Shown: positions 1-7,441 of the stretch, in pieces
How the letters are laid out: each line of letters opens with the position of its first letter
How positions within the stretch are numbered: position 1 is the stretch's first letter
From: an uncultured Desulfobulbaceae bacterium
GTDB taxonomy: Bacteria > Desulfobacterota > Desulfobulbia > Desulfobulbales > BM004
Assembly (NCBI GenBank): GCA_947258675.1
Contig: CAMYJP010000041.1
Span: 1-18,169, forward strand
DNA length: 18,169 nucleotides
Reading direction: 5' to 3'
The notes under the pieces: model-generated
Database searches by the model: none
Told to the model about the DNA's origin: nothing
Seen by the model: only the letters and a program-made list of their open reading frames with translations
Made by a program: the position numbers and the translations under genes

Positions 1-146
1 GGCTTCAGCTTTTGGCGTATACATTCTGTTTAATCATGAAATTATATTCTTTGAACCTGTCTTTTCTTGGCTTTTTGCTACTTTTTTGCATCGTTTATTA
101 TGGATAAAGCTTGATGATGTCGCAAGAGGTTTGAGCTTGATTTTTC

Positions 147-1412
147 TTAATCTTGATGAACTTTGCCCTCTTCTGAGGTAATCGAAACAGTGGCCGATTT
201 GCCGGTATCTTTAAGAACTTCTTCCGCCACCGGCAATTCAGGAAGGATATGTACCTTGGAGGTTCGCTTGCGGCGAATCTTTGCCGGTATGAGATCACGC
301 ATCAATTCCAGTTTTCCAAAGCAAAGCAGCCGATCACCGGCTTCAAGTTGTCGATGCGATCGAGGATTTGGAATGACGGCCGTGCCACGATAAAGCGTTA
401 GTACGATGATATCTTTGTCACGCAGTCCAGAGTCTTGGATTGCTTTGCCGATGTATTCCGAGCCCCCGGGAATGTGAATCTCCGCGACGCCATACCCACG
501 GCTTACGGTCAGCCGCTGGCGTAGGTCGATCTCCGGGAAATTAACCTGGGCGGCAATATAGTCGATGATGGCGCCGGCGATATCAAGCTGCGTGCAGCCT
601 TCAATACCTTCCAATCCGGGCGACGAATTTACTTCTAAAATTTGCGGGCCGTCTTTGCCCTCGAGCAAGTCAACACCCGCGATTCGCAGACCCATGATCT
701 GAGCAGCTCTAACAGCGGTTTCATGGTATAATTCATCCAGGACTACCGGCTCGGTGAGGCCGCCTCGGTGAACGTTGCTGCGGAATTCCTGTCCCTGGGC
801 AACACGGCGCATAGCGCCAACAACCTGATCGCCGACCACAAAGGCACGGACATCGCGACCTTTGCTTTCGGCGACAAACTTCTGGATCAAGACGCTTTGT
901 TTTTGGCTTTGCAGCAATTCGATTATGGCCTCGGCCGACTTTACGGATTCAGCCAAAAGCACGCCGATCCCTTGGGTTCCTTCGATCAGCTTGATGATAA
1001 CCGGGGCGCCTCCAACTCTATGTATTGCAGGAAGTACATCTTTCTTGTCCCGGACAAAAGTCGTTTTCGGAATACCGATTAGGTGCCGACTTAGGATTTG
1101 CAGGCTGCGAAGCTTGTCTCGCGAGTTAGCAATGCCTGCGGATGAATTCGCGCAAAAAACATCCATCTGCTCGAACTGCCGCACTACTGCCGTGCCAAAG
1201 TAGGTGATCGATGCTCCAATTCGAGGCAACACCGCATCGTAAAATGAAAGCTGTTTTTGCCGAAAGTAGAGATCCGGATTGCCTTGCTCAAGGTCAATCG
1301 CAAACTTAAGTGTATTGAGGACTTTAACCTTGTGACCTCGTTGTTTGGCAGCTTCGCGCAGTCGACGCGAGCTGTAGCATTTAGGGCTGCGTGAGAGAAT
1401 TGCCAATTTCAT
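147..1412 (-). CDS. rimK: RimK-type glutamate ligase (ATP-grasp) with C-terminal RCK_C-like domain
   Basis: RimK adds glutamate residues through ATP-dependent amide bonds, classically to the C-terminus of ribosomal protein S6, in the cytoplasm. Residues 1-295 match E. coli RimK, which is about 300 aa: N-terminal MKLAILSR, RIGASITYFGTA near 64-75, the ATP-grasp loop EGTQGIGV at 144-151, GRDVRAFVVGD at 185-195, and the metal/ATP motif ILEVNSSPGLEGIE at 258-271. This protein is 421 aa. Residues about 300-385 look like an RCK_C (TrkA_C) ligand-binding domain (IHIPGGSEYIGKAI, then LEAGDRLLCFG), followed by a charged tail. The start is well placed, with AAGGAG five bases before the ATG. It lies 29 bp after the retropepsin-like gene, so the two form a likely operon. 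The RimK assignment is firm; the substrate and the role of the extra domain are unknown. Confidence 0.93.
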   Translation of the reverse strand: MKLAILSRSPKCYSSRRLREAAKQRGHKVKVLNTLKFAIDLEQGNPDLYFRQKQLSFYDAVLPRIGASITYFGTAVVRQFEQMDVFCANSSAGIANSRDKLRSLQILSRHLIGIPKTTFVRDKKDVLPAIHRVGGAPVIIKLIEGTQGIGVLLAESVKSAEAIIELLQSQKQSVLIQKFVAESKGRDVRAFVVGDQVVGAMRRVAQGQEFRSNVHRGGLTEPVVLDELYHETAVRAAQIMGLRIAGVDLLEGKDGPQILEVNSSPGLEGIEGCTQLDIAGAIIDYIAAQVNFPEIDLRQRLTVSRGYGVAEIHIPGGSEYIGKAIQDSGLRDKDIIVLTLYRGTAVIPNPRSHRQLEAGDRLLCFGKLELMRDLIPAKIRRKRTSKVHILPELPVAEEVLKDTGKSATVSITSEEGKVHQD

Positions 1413-1441
1413 ATCTACTCCTTACAATATTGAACCAATTT

Positions 1442-1936
1442 TTAGACTGTGGCATCAGTTTTTGCTTGCGTTTTGACTTTCTTTTTTCGTTTGGGCTTAT
1501 TGCTATAATAGGAGTTCCCTGCATCAACGAGGAATCGCCGCCGAAATGCCTCGCGGCCAAGTAGCATTCGAAAGCCCATTTCATCACGACTCGCAAGAGT
1601 TAATTCGACCGGCCAGGTGATGCCGAGCAACACAACATTGGTAACGATTACTGGTCGCATTGATGCGATACCGCTTGAACTGCGAACGGATCTGAATTCA
1701 TGAACCATTGCCTCTACTTCCACTAATCTATCTTTCTTACGCTGAATAGGATGAACCTGAAATCGCACCCAAATTGCCTCATCTCGCTCGAATACATGCA
1801 GGTCAAAGGCGTGGAGCGATGATGACCGGGCGCCGGTATCGACTTTTGCCTTGATCATATTTATTCCAAAGTCCGGGAGTCCGACCCATTCACGCCAACC
1901 GATGACAGGTAAACCGGATTTTTCATGTTTTATCAT
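1442..1936 (-). CDS. Retropepsin-like 'ATP-dependent zinc protease' family protein (RimB-like)
   Basis: This 164-aa protein belongs to the family usually annotated as ATP-dependent zinc protease, whose fold is that of pepsin/retropepsin aspartic proteases. The key features are visible: the IGWREWVGLPD opening at 12-22, the catalytic-type motif KVDTGARSSSLHA at 31-43, and the late motif MLLGREAF at 124-131. There is no signal peptide, so it should be cytoplasmic. The C-terminus is a lysine-rich tail (KPKRKKKVKTQ). It is the first gene of a tight pair with rimK, the arrangement known for rimB/rimK, where the protease-like partner is thought to act on RimK-modified proteins. The ribosome binding site is weak. 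The family assignment is firm; the substrate is inferred from context. Confidence 0.88.
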   Translation of the reverse strand: MIKHEKSGLPVIGWREWVGLPDFGINMIKAKVDTGARSSSLHAFDLHVFERDEAIWVRFQVHPIQRKKDRLVEVEAMVHEFRSVRSSSGIASMRPVIVTNVVLLGITWPVELTLASRDEMGFRMLLGREAFRRRFLVDAGNSYYSNKPKRKKKVKTQAKTDATV

Positions 1937-2020
1937 TTTGGCTTAACTCTCATTCTCAAGGTATTGTGGAGTAATTTCAATTTCATGTCTGATTTAATAC
2001 TACGACAATTAGGATTACAC

Positions 2021-2044
2021 AAAAAAATTATTTTTAAAAATAAT
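2021..2044 (-). terminator. AT-only hairpin with T-run, possible terminator of the usp/DUF2062 operon
   Basis: A perfect 18-bp palindrome (2027-2044, ATTATTTTT/AAAAATAAT) is followed on the minus strand by a run of seven T. It sits after the DUF2062 gene and before the RimB-like gene. The stem has no GC pairs, so terminator strength is doubtful. Confidence 0.3.
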
Positions 2045-2084
2045 AATTATAGGGTGTTGCCAATTTTTTCTCTTTTTTTATCCC

Positions 2085-2189
2085 TTATTTTATAATGAAA
2101 CATTCCTCCTTTTTCCTTAAATTTAAAAGATGCTCAACATTGGATTTTTCTGCTCCGAACCAGTTGCTGAAAAAACAATAAGTTATCAT
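2085..2189 (-). CDS. Possible 34-aa small protein overlapping the DUF2062 stop
   Basis: A 34-codon ORF starts at an ATG that shares four bases with the TGA stop of the upstream DUF2062 gene (ATGA overlap), an arrangement typical of translationally coupled genes. The peptide runs MITYCFFSNWFGAEKSN and ends in a charged stretch (LRKKEECFIIK). A weak GGA lies just before the ATG. No family is recognised, and there is no membrane segment or signal peptide. It could equally be a chance ORF. It is included because the junction is so exact. Confidence 0.25.
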   Translation of the reverse strand: MITYCFFSNWFGAEKSNVEHLLNLRKKEECFIIK

Positions 2190-2749
2190 CTTTTCCGTTT
2201 TTTCATGGAGTGTCTTTTGGAAAGCCAATGAAGAAGTCTGAGAAGAATAAAATAGCCGAGGTATCCCGCACACCCACCAACAAGAATACTACCCGCAACA
2301 AGAGGAATAAATATTTCTTTACCAAGTAAGGCAAAGGTCTTCATCTGATCTCGAATTTCCCAGATATCAAGAGTCGCCAAAGTCGTAGTGATTTTCAGCA
2401 TTCTCTTGTAGACATCCGCCACCGCCGGGCCTTCCCAAATAAGACTTCCAACCCAGTAATTGAATGTGAAGATGAGTGGTATGGTAACTGGATTTGTCAA
2501 CCAGACCGGTATCACGGCGGAAGCCCTGCTAAGATTCAATGCAGTTGCAAGAACAATGGCGATAATGATCTGTGCGCCAACCGTTGGAGTAAAGGCAACG
2601 AATACCCCGAGGCCAAAGCCGCCGGCAATTGCTTCCGGTGAACCACGGAATCGAACAAGCCATCGCAACACCGGGCGCAAGCGAAGAAATATTCGTTTAT
2701 TTGAGGATGTTGAATTTTTTGCCGGCATAGTTTTGGCAATTTTATTCAT
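2186..2749 (-). CDS. DUF2062 domain membrane protein
   Basis: A DUF2062 family protein of about 187 aa, of unknown function. The family signature is visible: SPEAIAGGFGLGVFVAFTPTVGAQ, a hydrophobic helix (IIIAIVLATALNL), then VWLTNPVTIPLIFTFNYWVG. A further helix near the C-terminus (FIPLVAGSILVGG, LGYFILLRLLHWL) ends in a basic tail. It is an inner-membrane protein. The ATG at 2749 lies inside the last codons of the upstream universal stress gene (8-base overlap), so the two are probably co-translated. A TTG one codon earlier is an alternative start. No convincing Shine-Dalgarno is seen, which fits coupling. The family call is good; the function is unknown. Confidence 0.85.
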   Translation of the reverse strand: MNKIAKTMPAKNSTSSNKRIFLRLRPVLRWLVRFRGSPEAIAGGFGLGVFVAFTPTVGAQIIIAIVLATALNLSRASAVIPVWLTNPVTIPLIFTFNYWVGSLIWEGPAVADVYKRMLKITTTLATLDIWEIRDQMKTFALLGKEIFIPLVAGSILVGGCAGYLGYFILLRLLHWLSKRHSMKKRKR

Positions 2750-3713
2750 CAAGCGTTACAGGGGAAACGAAACCTAAGGGTTTTACAGCAAGGACGGATC
2801 TGTTGACCCGACTGAGAATAGTTTCCGCTGTGCTGCCAATAAAAAAACCAGCTAAATCGGTCCGTGATATAGTTCCCATAACTACAAGGTCAATCTCTTT
2901 TTCTTTTACCTCTCGGGGAATCACCTCCTCGGGATCACCTTCCATCATATGGATCCGGACGTCGAGGGCTTCCATGTCATTATCATGAAGTATTGTGTAA
3001 AGCATGGAAGAGAATTCGTTTTTTTTAATTTGGACCTCCTCTTTTTGTAAAGTTATCCATTCCTGGACATCACTTTCGATATATTTGTGCCAGCGGGAGT
3101 CAAGCATATCATCTCCCATGACCATCCACGCATGAACGATATGCAGTTGACTGGTTTCATTCCAGGCAAGGGAGGTCGACATTTCGAGAATTTGTTGATT
3201 GAGTGCATTCAACTCATCATCATCACCATAAGATTCAAGATCCACGGCAGCGAGGATTTTTCTGATTTTTGTGTCTTTTTCTGAGGCCACAATCCAGACG
3301 GGGCACGGGCATTTACGCAGTAAATGCATATCGGTTGAACCAAAAAGCGAGGCCCCAATATTTTTCCGAGTATCCGGAGACTTTATGATCAGGTCATATC
3401 CATAGCGCAAAACGGCTTTGGTAATTTCAAGAAAGGGCTTCCCAATGGACACCTTTACAGTTATATCTAATTCCCGGGGAAGTTCCGGCAGGATGGCCTC
3501 GATCTTGCGTCTTCTTTCATCAATAATGGCATCGTGCGGTTCTCTTCCTTGCAACAAGTTCTTTAGAAGATATATCTTGTTGGGGATGGGTATTATATCT
3601 GTAATTGTCAATCTGGCGTGGTTATCACAAGCGAGTGAAACAGCCCTTTTGAATGCAGGACATATTATCTCTGGTTCTTCTGAGACGAATAGGATATTTT
3701 TAAAGCGTTTCAT
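2742..3713 (-). CDS. Tandem universal stress protein (UspE-like)
   Basis: A 323-aa protein with two consecutive UspA domains, about 1-150 and 155-315, like E. coli UspE. Each half begins with a beta strand (NILFVSEEPE at the start; IRKILAAVDLES at the second) and ends with the Usp nucleotide-loop region. The second loop is GTISRTDLAGFFIGST at 280-295. It resembles the ATP-binding pattern G-2X-G-9X-G(S/T) but has Ser at the second Gly, so nucleotide binding is uncertain. The first half carries LFGSTDMHLLRKCPCPVWIV, a Usp ending. The protein is cytoplasmic and probably stress-related. The start has GGAGA six bases before the ATG. It is the first gene of a run with DUF2062 and is divergent from the CNNM gene. 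Confidence 0.88.
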   Translation of the reverse strand: MKRFKNILFVSEEPEIICPAFKRAVSLACDNHARLTITDIIPIPNKIYLLKNLLQGREPHDAIIDERRRKIEAILPELPRELDITVKVSIGKPFLEITKAVLRYGYDLIIKSPDTRKNIGASLFGSTDMHLLRKCPCPVWIVASEKDTKIRKILAAVDLESYGDDDELNALNQQILEMSTSLAWNETSQLHIVHAWMVMGDDMLDSRWHKYIESDVQEWITLQKEEVQIKKNEFSSMLYTILHDNDMEALDVRIHMMEGDPEEVIPREVKEKEIDLVVMGTISRTDLAGFFIGSTAETILSRVNRSVLAVKPLGFVSPVTLDE

Positions 3714-3885
3714 CTATCTCTCCATAAAAAACAACATTCTTGGCGCGAATTGATTTCACGCGGTTGCTATGTTCTGTTTTAAAATTGTATTCTAACTTTT
3801 ATATGTATTTTAATACTTAATTTAAGAATATTTCTCAATAAGGAACGTAATTTGCTTTTCAACTCAACGACAATATAGGGAGCTC

Positions 3886-4896
3886 ATGTTTATCTGGTTC
3901 GGTATCTTATTCTGTGTTTCACAATCCGCACTCTTTTCCGGACTCAATCTTGCCGTATTCAGTGTGAGCAGGCTGCGGCTAGAAATTGAGGCCTCATCCG
4001 GCAACATGGATGCAGAAAAAGTGATCAAACTGCGAGACGATGCAAATTTTTTGCTTACAACCATCCTATGGGGAAACGTCGGCATAAACGTACTGCTGAC
4101 ACTTTTATCCAATTCGGTTCTTGCCGGAGTCGCTGCTTTCTTTTTTTCAACCTTTGTTATCACCTTTGCCGGAGAAATACTGCCGCAAGCCTATTTTTCA
4201 AGAAACGCACTGTCGATGGCATCCTTGCTGTATCCGGTAATTCGCTTCTATCAGTATCTCCTGTATCCTCTTGCAAAACCCTCAGCCTTGATGCTTGACC
4301 TGATGCTCGGCAAGGAAACGATATGGTACATGCAGGAAAAGGATATCCGCAATATGCTAAAAAAACACATTGTCTCGAATGAAGCCGATATTGATAAACT
4401 TGAGGGAATCGGTGCCTTAAATTTTCTTGATATAGACGACATGGTGGTCTCCCATGAGGGAGAGCCGATTAACCCGGACAGTATTATTCAACTTCCTCTT
4501 GTGCAAGGAAAACTGGATTTTCCCCAAATTAACAAAGACCCTGCCGATCCTTTTCTGGTAAAGGTGCAACGCTCCGGCAAGAAATGGGTGATAATCATGG
4601 ATGACACTGGAAAGCCATTATATGTCATGGATTCCGATAAATTTATACGGGATGTGTTTTTCGGGCAAGAGTCGATAAATCCTTTCCTTTACTGCCATCG
4701 TCCAATTATCGTTAACGATCCGCATATGGCCCTTGGAAAGGTGCTATCAAAGCTAAAGGTCTTAGCGAAGCACCAGGAAGACGACGTCATAGACCAGGAT
4801 ATTATCCTGGTCTGGACAGAAGAAAAAAGGGTGATAACCGGTGCTGATATTCTCGGAAGACTCATGCGAGGAATATCAGGTCGGCATGTGGCCTGA
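3886..4896 (+). CDS. CNNM/DUF21 transmembrane protein (CorC/HlyC-type)
   Basis: A 336-aa inner-membrane protein of the CNNM (DUF21) superfamily, whose members are implicated in magnesium or other divalent cation transport. The N-terminal half holds the membrane domain: a first helix (FIWFGILFCVSQSALFSG) followed by LNLAVFSVSRLRLEIEA, the typical short helix linker with charged residues; then TTILWGNVGINVLLTLLSN and the conserved FAGEILPQAYFSR. The C-terminal half (from about 145) begins IRNMLKKHIVSNEADIDKLEGIGALNFLDI and continues as a CBS-like region with little recognisable consensus. A GGGAG lies close before the ATG. It is divergent from usp (172 bp between starts) and convergent with the transglutaminase-like gene. 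The transported ion is unknown. Confidence 0.85.
   Translation: MFIWFGILFCVSQSALFSGLNLAVFSVSRLRLEIEASSGNMDAEKVIKLRDDANFLLTTILWGNVGINVLLTLLSNSVLAGVAAFFFSTFVITFAGEILPQAYFSRNALSMASLLYPVIRFYQYLLYPLAKPSALMLDLMLGKETIWYMQEKDIRNMLKKHIVSNEADIDKLEGIGALNFLDIDDMVVSHEGEPINPDSIIQLPLVQGKLDFPQINKDPADPFLVKVQRSGKKWVIIMDDTGKPLYVMDSDKFIRDVFFGQESINPFLYCHRPIIVNDPHMALGKVLSKLKVLAKHQEDDVIDQDIILVWTEEKRVITGADILGRLMRGISGRHVA
4791..4813. repeat. Perfect 10-bp hairpin inside the CNNM gene
   Basis: The arms AGACCAGGAT and ATCCTGGTCT flank a 3-base loop (ATT), all within codons of the CNNM gene near its 3' end. It is seen directly in the sequence. There is no T-run, so it is not a standard terminator. Confidence 0.6.
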
Positions 4897-5054
4897 ATAA
4901 CTATGCATATTTTCTGGAGTCCTTTTAAGAGAGTTGTAAGAAAAAGGATCGGTTTCGAATTCATCCACTACCGAAAAGTACAGACATCGAGTTACTATGT
5001 TTAGCGGTTTCTATAGATCGAAGAATTGTGAGTGATTCCGGAGGACATCGAGAA

Positions 5055-5102
5055 ATGCGACCCAATGAATTTACCCCAAATCAAATAGTGGGTATCAAAT
5101 GA
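5055..5102 (+). pseudogene. Probable scrap of IS3-family transposase OrfA N-terminus
   Basis: A 15-codon ORF, MRPNEFTPNQIVGIK, stops at a TGA. It has a GGAGG nine bases before its ATG. The peptide closely resembles the start of IS3-family OrfA helix-turn-helix proteins, which typically read like MRKSRFTEEQIVGILK. The similarity ends at the stop, and no further transposase sequence follows in any frame. If the match is real, only the 5' edge of an insertion sequence remains. The match is short and could be chance. The rest of the 296-bp gap (4897-5192) shows no gene; it separates two convergent genes. Confidence 0.35.
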
Positions 5103-5192
5103 TTTTATTCGGTTCTATTATTTGCGGTAAGCCACGGTAAATTTAATCGGAATAGAGATTAACGTCTTGATTCCTTAGCCTGTTTGACCTTT

Positions 5193-6797
5193 TTAGGTAG
5201 GTTTTGACTGAGATTTCTTCTTGATTTTATTCTCGCCGAACAATTTTAGATAATTGAAATCAGTTAGTTTTTTCCCTCTGTAACTTGAGAAAGCAAGAAC
5301 AAAGGCTGCCGTTAAGAAATGCACTTCCGGATAAGCTAATGTAAAAATTCTCAAGTTCTCGAACTGCAATAACGGTAAACATAATAGTGCCACCAATACA
5401 GTTACGCCGAGTCTTATTAAGGCTGCATGTGTGCTGACATCATCCATGTAACTGTAAAATCGATCCACAATGGTGACAAGAATAATTGTTGGCAACAGTA
5501 TAATATTGCCGCCTGGATTCACAGAATAATGCGACATGATTGAAATACTTAAAACCATACTCATCACGACAAAAGTGAAGATTAAAGATAGGCGTGGAGC
5601 GCGTAGTAGACTCTTGGGAAGTATTGCCCGGCCGATTAGCGCAAGAAAAATGACAATACCCGCGACAACCAAAGTAATAGATATCTCTGCATAGACCATT
5701 GCCAACGCTAATAAGGTTGCAGTGAAAGTGCCGTAAGGATAGAAGCCGAGCACATGTCGAATAAATGCTGACATGAGAACACAAAAAGGTAGAATCAACA
5801 ACAGGCCGAGCGCCTGCCTGACTTCAAAATCTAATTTTTGCAAATTGAAAATATCGAAAATATTTTGCTTCTGTTTGATACTCGCGATATTTAAAATATC
5901 TGAATCTTCTGCTAAGGAGTATTTTACCGACAACGATTTTCCATTTTCAATGGAAAACAACTCGGTAGTATTGTCATAGTCAAAAACGACATAGTGATTG
6001 GGTACTGTTTTTTCAAACCCTTTTTCAGGGTCATAGGCTTGCCACCTTTTCTCTTCGTCATATACCTGAACCCAATAGTTTGGTTTGTCCAAATCGCCCT
6101 TTTTCAATACAAAACCATTCACTAATCTCGCTGGGATATTGTTCATCCTGCATAATGCAACCATGAGTTTTGCACGCCCCAACGTCGTGGTTTTATTATA
6201 CTTGATAGTATGATATAAGTCGTCATAACGGCTATTGGTTTCCTTTAGCAGTTTCTGACTATGTAGGAATATTTTATGGAGCAGATCATCCTTGTTTGTG
6301 ATGTCAGCTTGTATGTATTCATTTAAATTTAAAAGCGCGGGCAGTGATAAATCGATATTTGCATCAGATTGTAGATATTTTTCCCGCTGCTGCGTTGCTA
6401 AAGCAGTTTTGCCATTTAATTGAATCACAGGAGTTTGACTCAGTTGTATATGATAATCTATGATGAGTTCTGTTGTGTCGGTTCGTGTCGCTTTGGCATT
6501 GATATAACCTGGTTTTAATCGATTAGCTGAGAGTATTTTTAAACCTGGGTGGTAAAATCGTTGGCTGATTAATTTGTAAAATTGCCCGGCCTTCGGCCTG
6601 GGGCTGCTTATAACCGAAGCGTCTTTTGTAACATTAAACCGGCCGCTAAGTGATATTTTCCAGATCGTATCTTCCTTAAAAAAATGATGAGAACCAAAGT
6701 ATATAAAGCGAATACTCATCGTGCCTAAACCGATGCAGATAAAAAGAATTATGAGCATTCGTTTTGTTTTTTTTTCTGTTAATGAATGTATAAACAT
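5193..6797 (-). CDS. Inactive transglutaminase fused to seven membrane helices
   Basis: About 534 aa from the ATG at 6797. It has an N-terminal membrane anchor (MLIILFICIGLG), a soluble region, a transglutaminase-like core (about 204-260), then about seven membrane helices from residue 330 to near the end. This is the layout of the 'inactive transglutaminase fused to 7TM' family, which usually occurs beside ATP-grasp glutamate-ligase-like and retropepsin-like genes. In the core, alignment to active enzymes through the IPARLVNGF motif puts Thr205 where the catalytic Cys should be and Asn240 (NYWVQVY) where His should be; only Asp256 (YDPEKG) survives. It is therefore a binding or scaffold protein, not an enzyme. 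The start is uncertain: the ATG at 6758 is possible, while ATGs at 6857 and 6875 would overlap the divergent gene. The region is AT-rich. Confidence 0.85.
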   Translation of the reverse strand: MFIHSLTEKKTKRMLIILFICIGLGTMSIRFIYFGSHHFFKEDTIWKISLSGRFNVTKDASVISSPRPKAGQFYKLISQRFYHPGLKILSANRLKPGYINAKATRTDTTELIIDYHIQLSQTPVIQLNGKTALATQQREKYLQSDANIDLSLPALLNLNEYIQADITNKDDLLHKIFLHSQKLLKETNSRYDDLYHTIKYNKTTTLGRAKLMVALCRMNNIPARLVNGFVLKKGDLDKPNYWVQVYDEEKRWQAYDPEKGFEKTVPNHYVVFDYDNTTELFSIENGKSLSVKYSLAEDSDILNIASIKQKQNIFDIFNLQKLDFEVRQALGLLLILPFCVLMSAFIRHVLGFYPYGTFTATLLALAMVYAEISITLVVAGIVIFLALIGRAILPKSLLRAPRLSLIFTFVVMSMVLSISIMSHYSVNPGGNIILLPTIILVTIVDRFYSYMDDVSTHAALIRLGVTVLVALLCLPLLQFENLRIFTLAYPEVHFLTAAFVLAFSSYRGKKLTDFNYLKLFGENKIKKKSQSKPT

Positions 6798-6822
6798 AAC
6801 AATTTCATTAGGATATGAAAAA

Positions 6823-7314
6823 ATGGTTTTTTGTTTTAGACAATTTCTTTTTGTCATGTTCCTGCTTTTTGTCATTTATACCCAAGCAAGTGCACAACAA
6901 ATAAAAATCGGTTGGCTGGAAAAGGTAACCATTAACAACGCAGAAATTCCCATTCCGGCTAAAATCGATACAGGGGCGGATAACTCATCGATTAATGCAA
7001 ATAAAGCTGAGATATACTCGAAACAGGGCAACCAATGGGTGAAATTTACTATAAAAAATAAAGCAGATCGAGAAATTATTATTGATAAACCGATTGTGAG
7101 AACAACACGGATTAAAATGAAGGATGAAAGCTCCCAGCGCCGTTTTATTATTGAACTGGATATCTGCCTTGGTTCTGTGAGGAAGCGTACACTGGTAAAT
7201 TTAACTGATCGTAGTCATTTTGAGTACCAGGTGTTAATTGGGCGGAGTTTTCTGAGCCCTGATTATTTGGTCGATGCGAGTAAAGTTTATTTAACCAAAC
7301 CGCAATGTGAGTAA
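6823..7314 (+). CDS. Exported retropepsin-like 'ATP-dependent zinc protease' family protein
   Basis: A 163-aa protein from the ATG at 6823, chosen because AGGA lies 9 bases upstream and because it gives a clean signal peptide: a hydrophobic run FLFVMFLLFVIYTQ, then ASA before QQ. The mature part starts with IGWLEKVTI and carries the catalytic-type motif IDTGADNSS at 48-56 and the late motif VLIGRSFL at 137-144, both matching the cytoplasmic RimB-like protein of this window in order and spacing. A GTG-initiated longer form from 6721 is open but would bury the signal peptide. It is divergent from the 7TM transglutaminase-like gene (25 bp between starts), its usual genomic partner. It is probably periplasmic. 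The substrate is unknown. Confidence 0.87.
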   Translation: MVFCFRQFLFVMFLLFVIYTQASAQQIKIGWLEKVTINNAEIPIPAKIDTGADNSSINANKAEIYSKQGNQWVKFTIKNKADREIIIDKPIVRTTRIKMKDESSQRRFIIELDICLGSVRKRTLVNLTDRSHFEYQVLIGRSFLSPDYLVDASKVYLTKPQCE

Positions 7315-7441
7315 AAAAACACAATAATTGTGAAAATTATAAATGTTATGCTGGGCTCTATCATGCGGTCAGTAGGAACACTTTCCATACTATCTGGCAG
7401 AATTTTACATTGGTAAAGCCAAAACCCGAGGATAAGGTTAG

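Noticed and set aside
1..146. A 28-codon minus-strand ORF (MQKSSKKPRKDRF...) downstream of rimK
   Set aside because: No ribosome site, no recognisable family, low-complexity lysine-rich sequence; no other feature is visible in this edge stretch.
768..1203. Plus-strand open frames opposite rimK
   Set aside because: They lie fully antisense to a well-supported RimK coding sequence and show no domain.
2050..2103. An 18-codon minus-strand ORF beginning near 2100 after a GGAGG
   Set aside because: The GGAGG is only two bases from the ATG and the peptide is very short with no features.
2085..2273. Longer 62-codon form of the small ORF after DUF2062
   Set aside because: Its first 28 codons lie inside the DUF2062 gene in another frame; only the ATGA-linked 34-codon part is plausible.
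3714..3885. Promoter pair between usp and the CNNM gene
   Set aside because: Several TATA-like hexamers exist in AT-rich DNA, but no -35/-10 pair with proper spacing stood out.
6721..6822. GTG-started N-terminal extension of the exported retropepsin-like protein
   Set aside because: It would bury a good signal peptide and overlap the divergent gene's start; the ATG at 6823 has a ribosome site.
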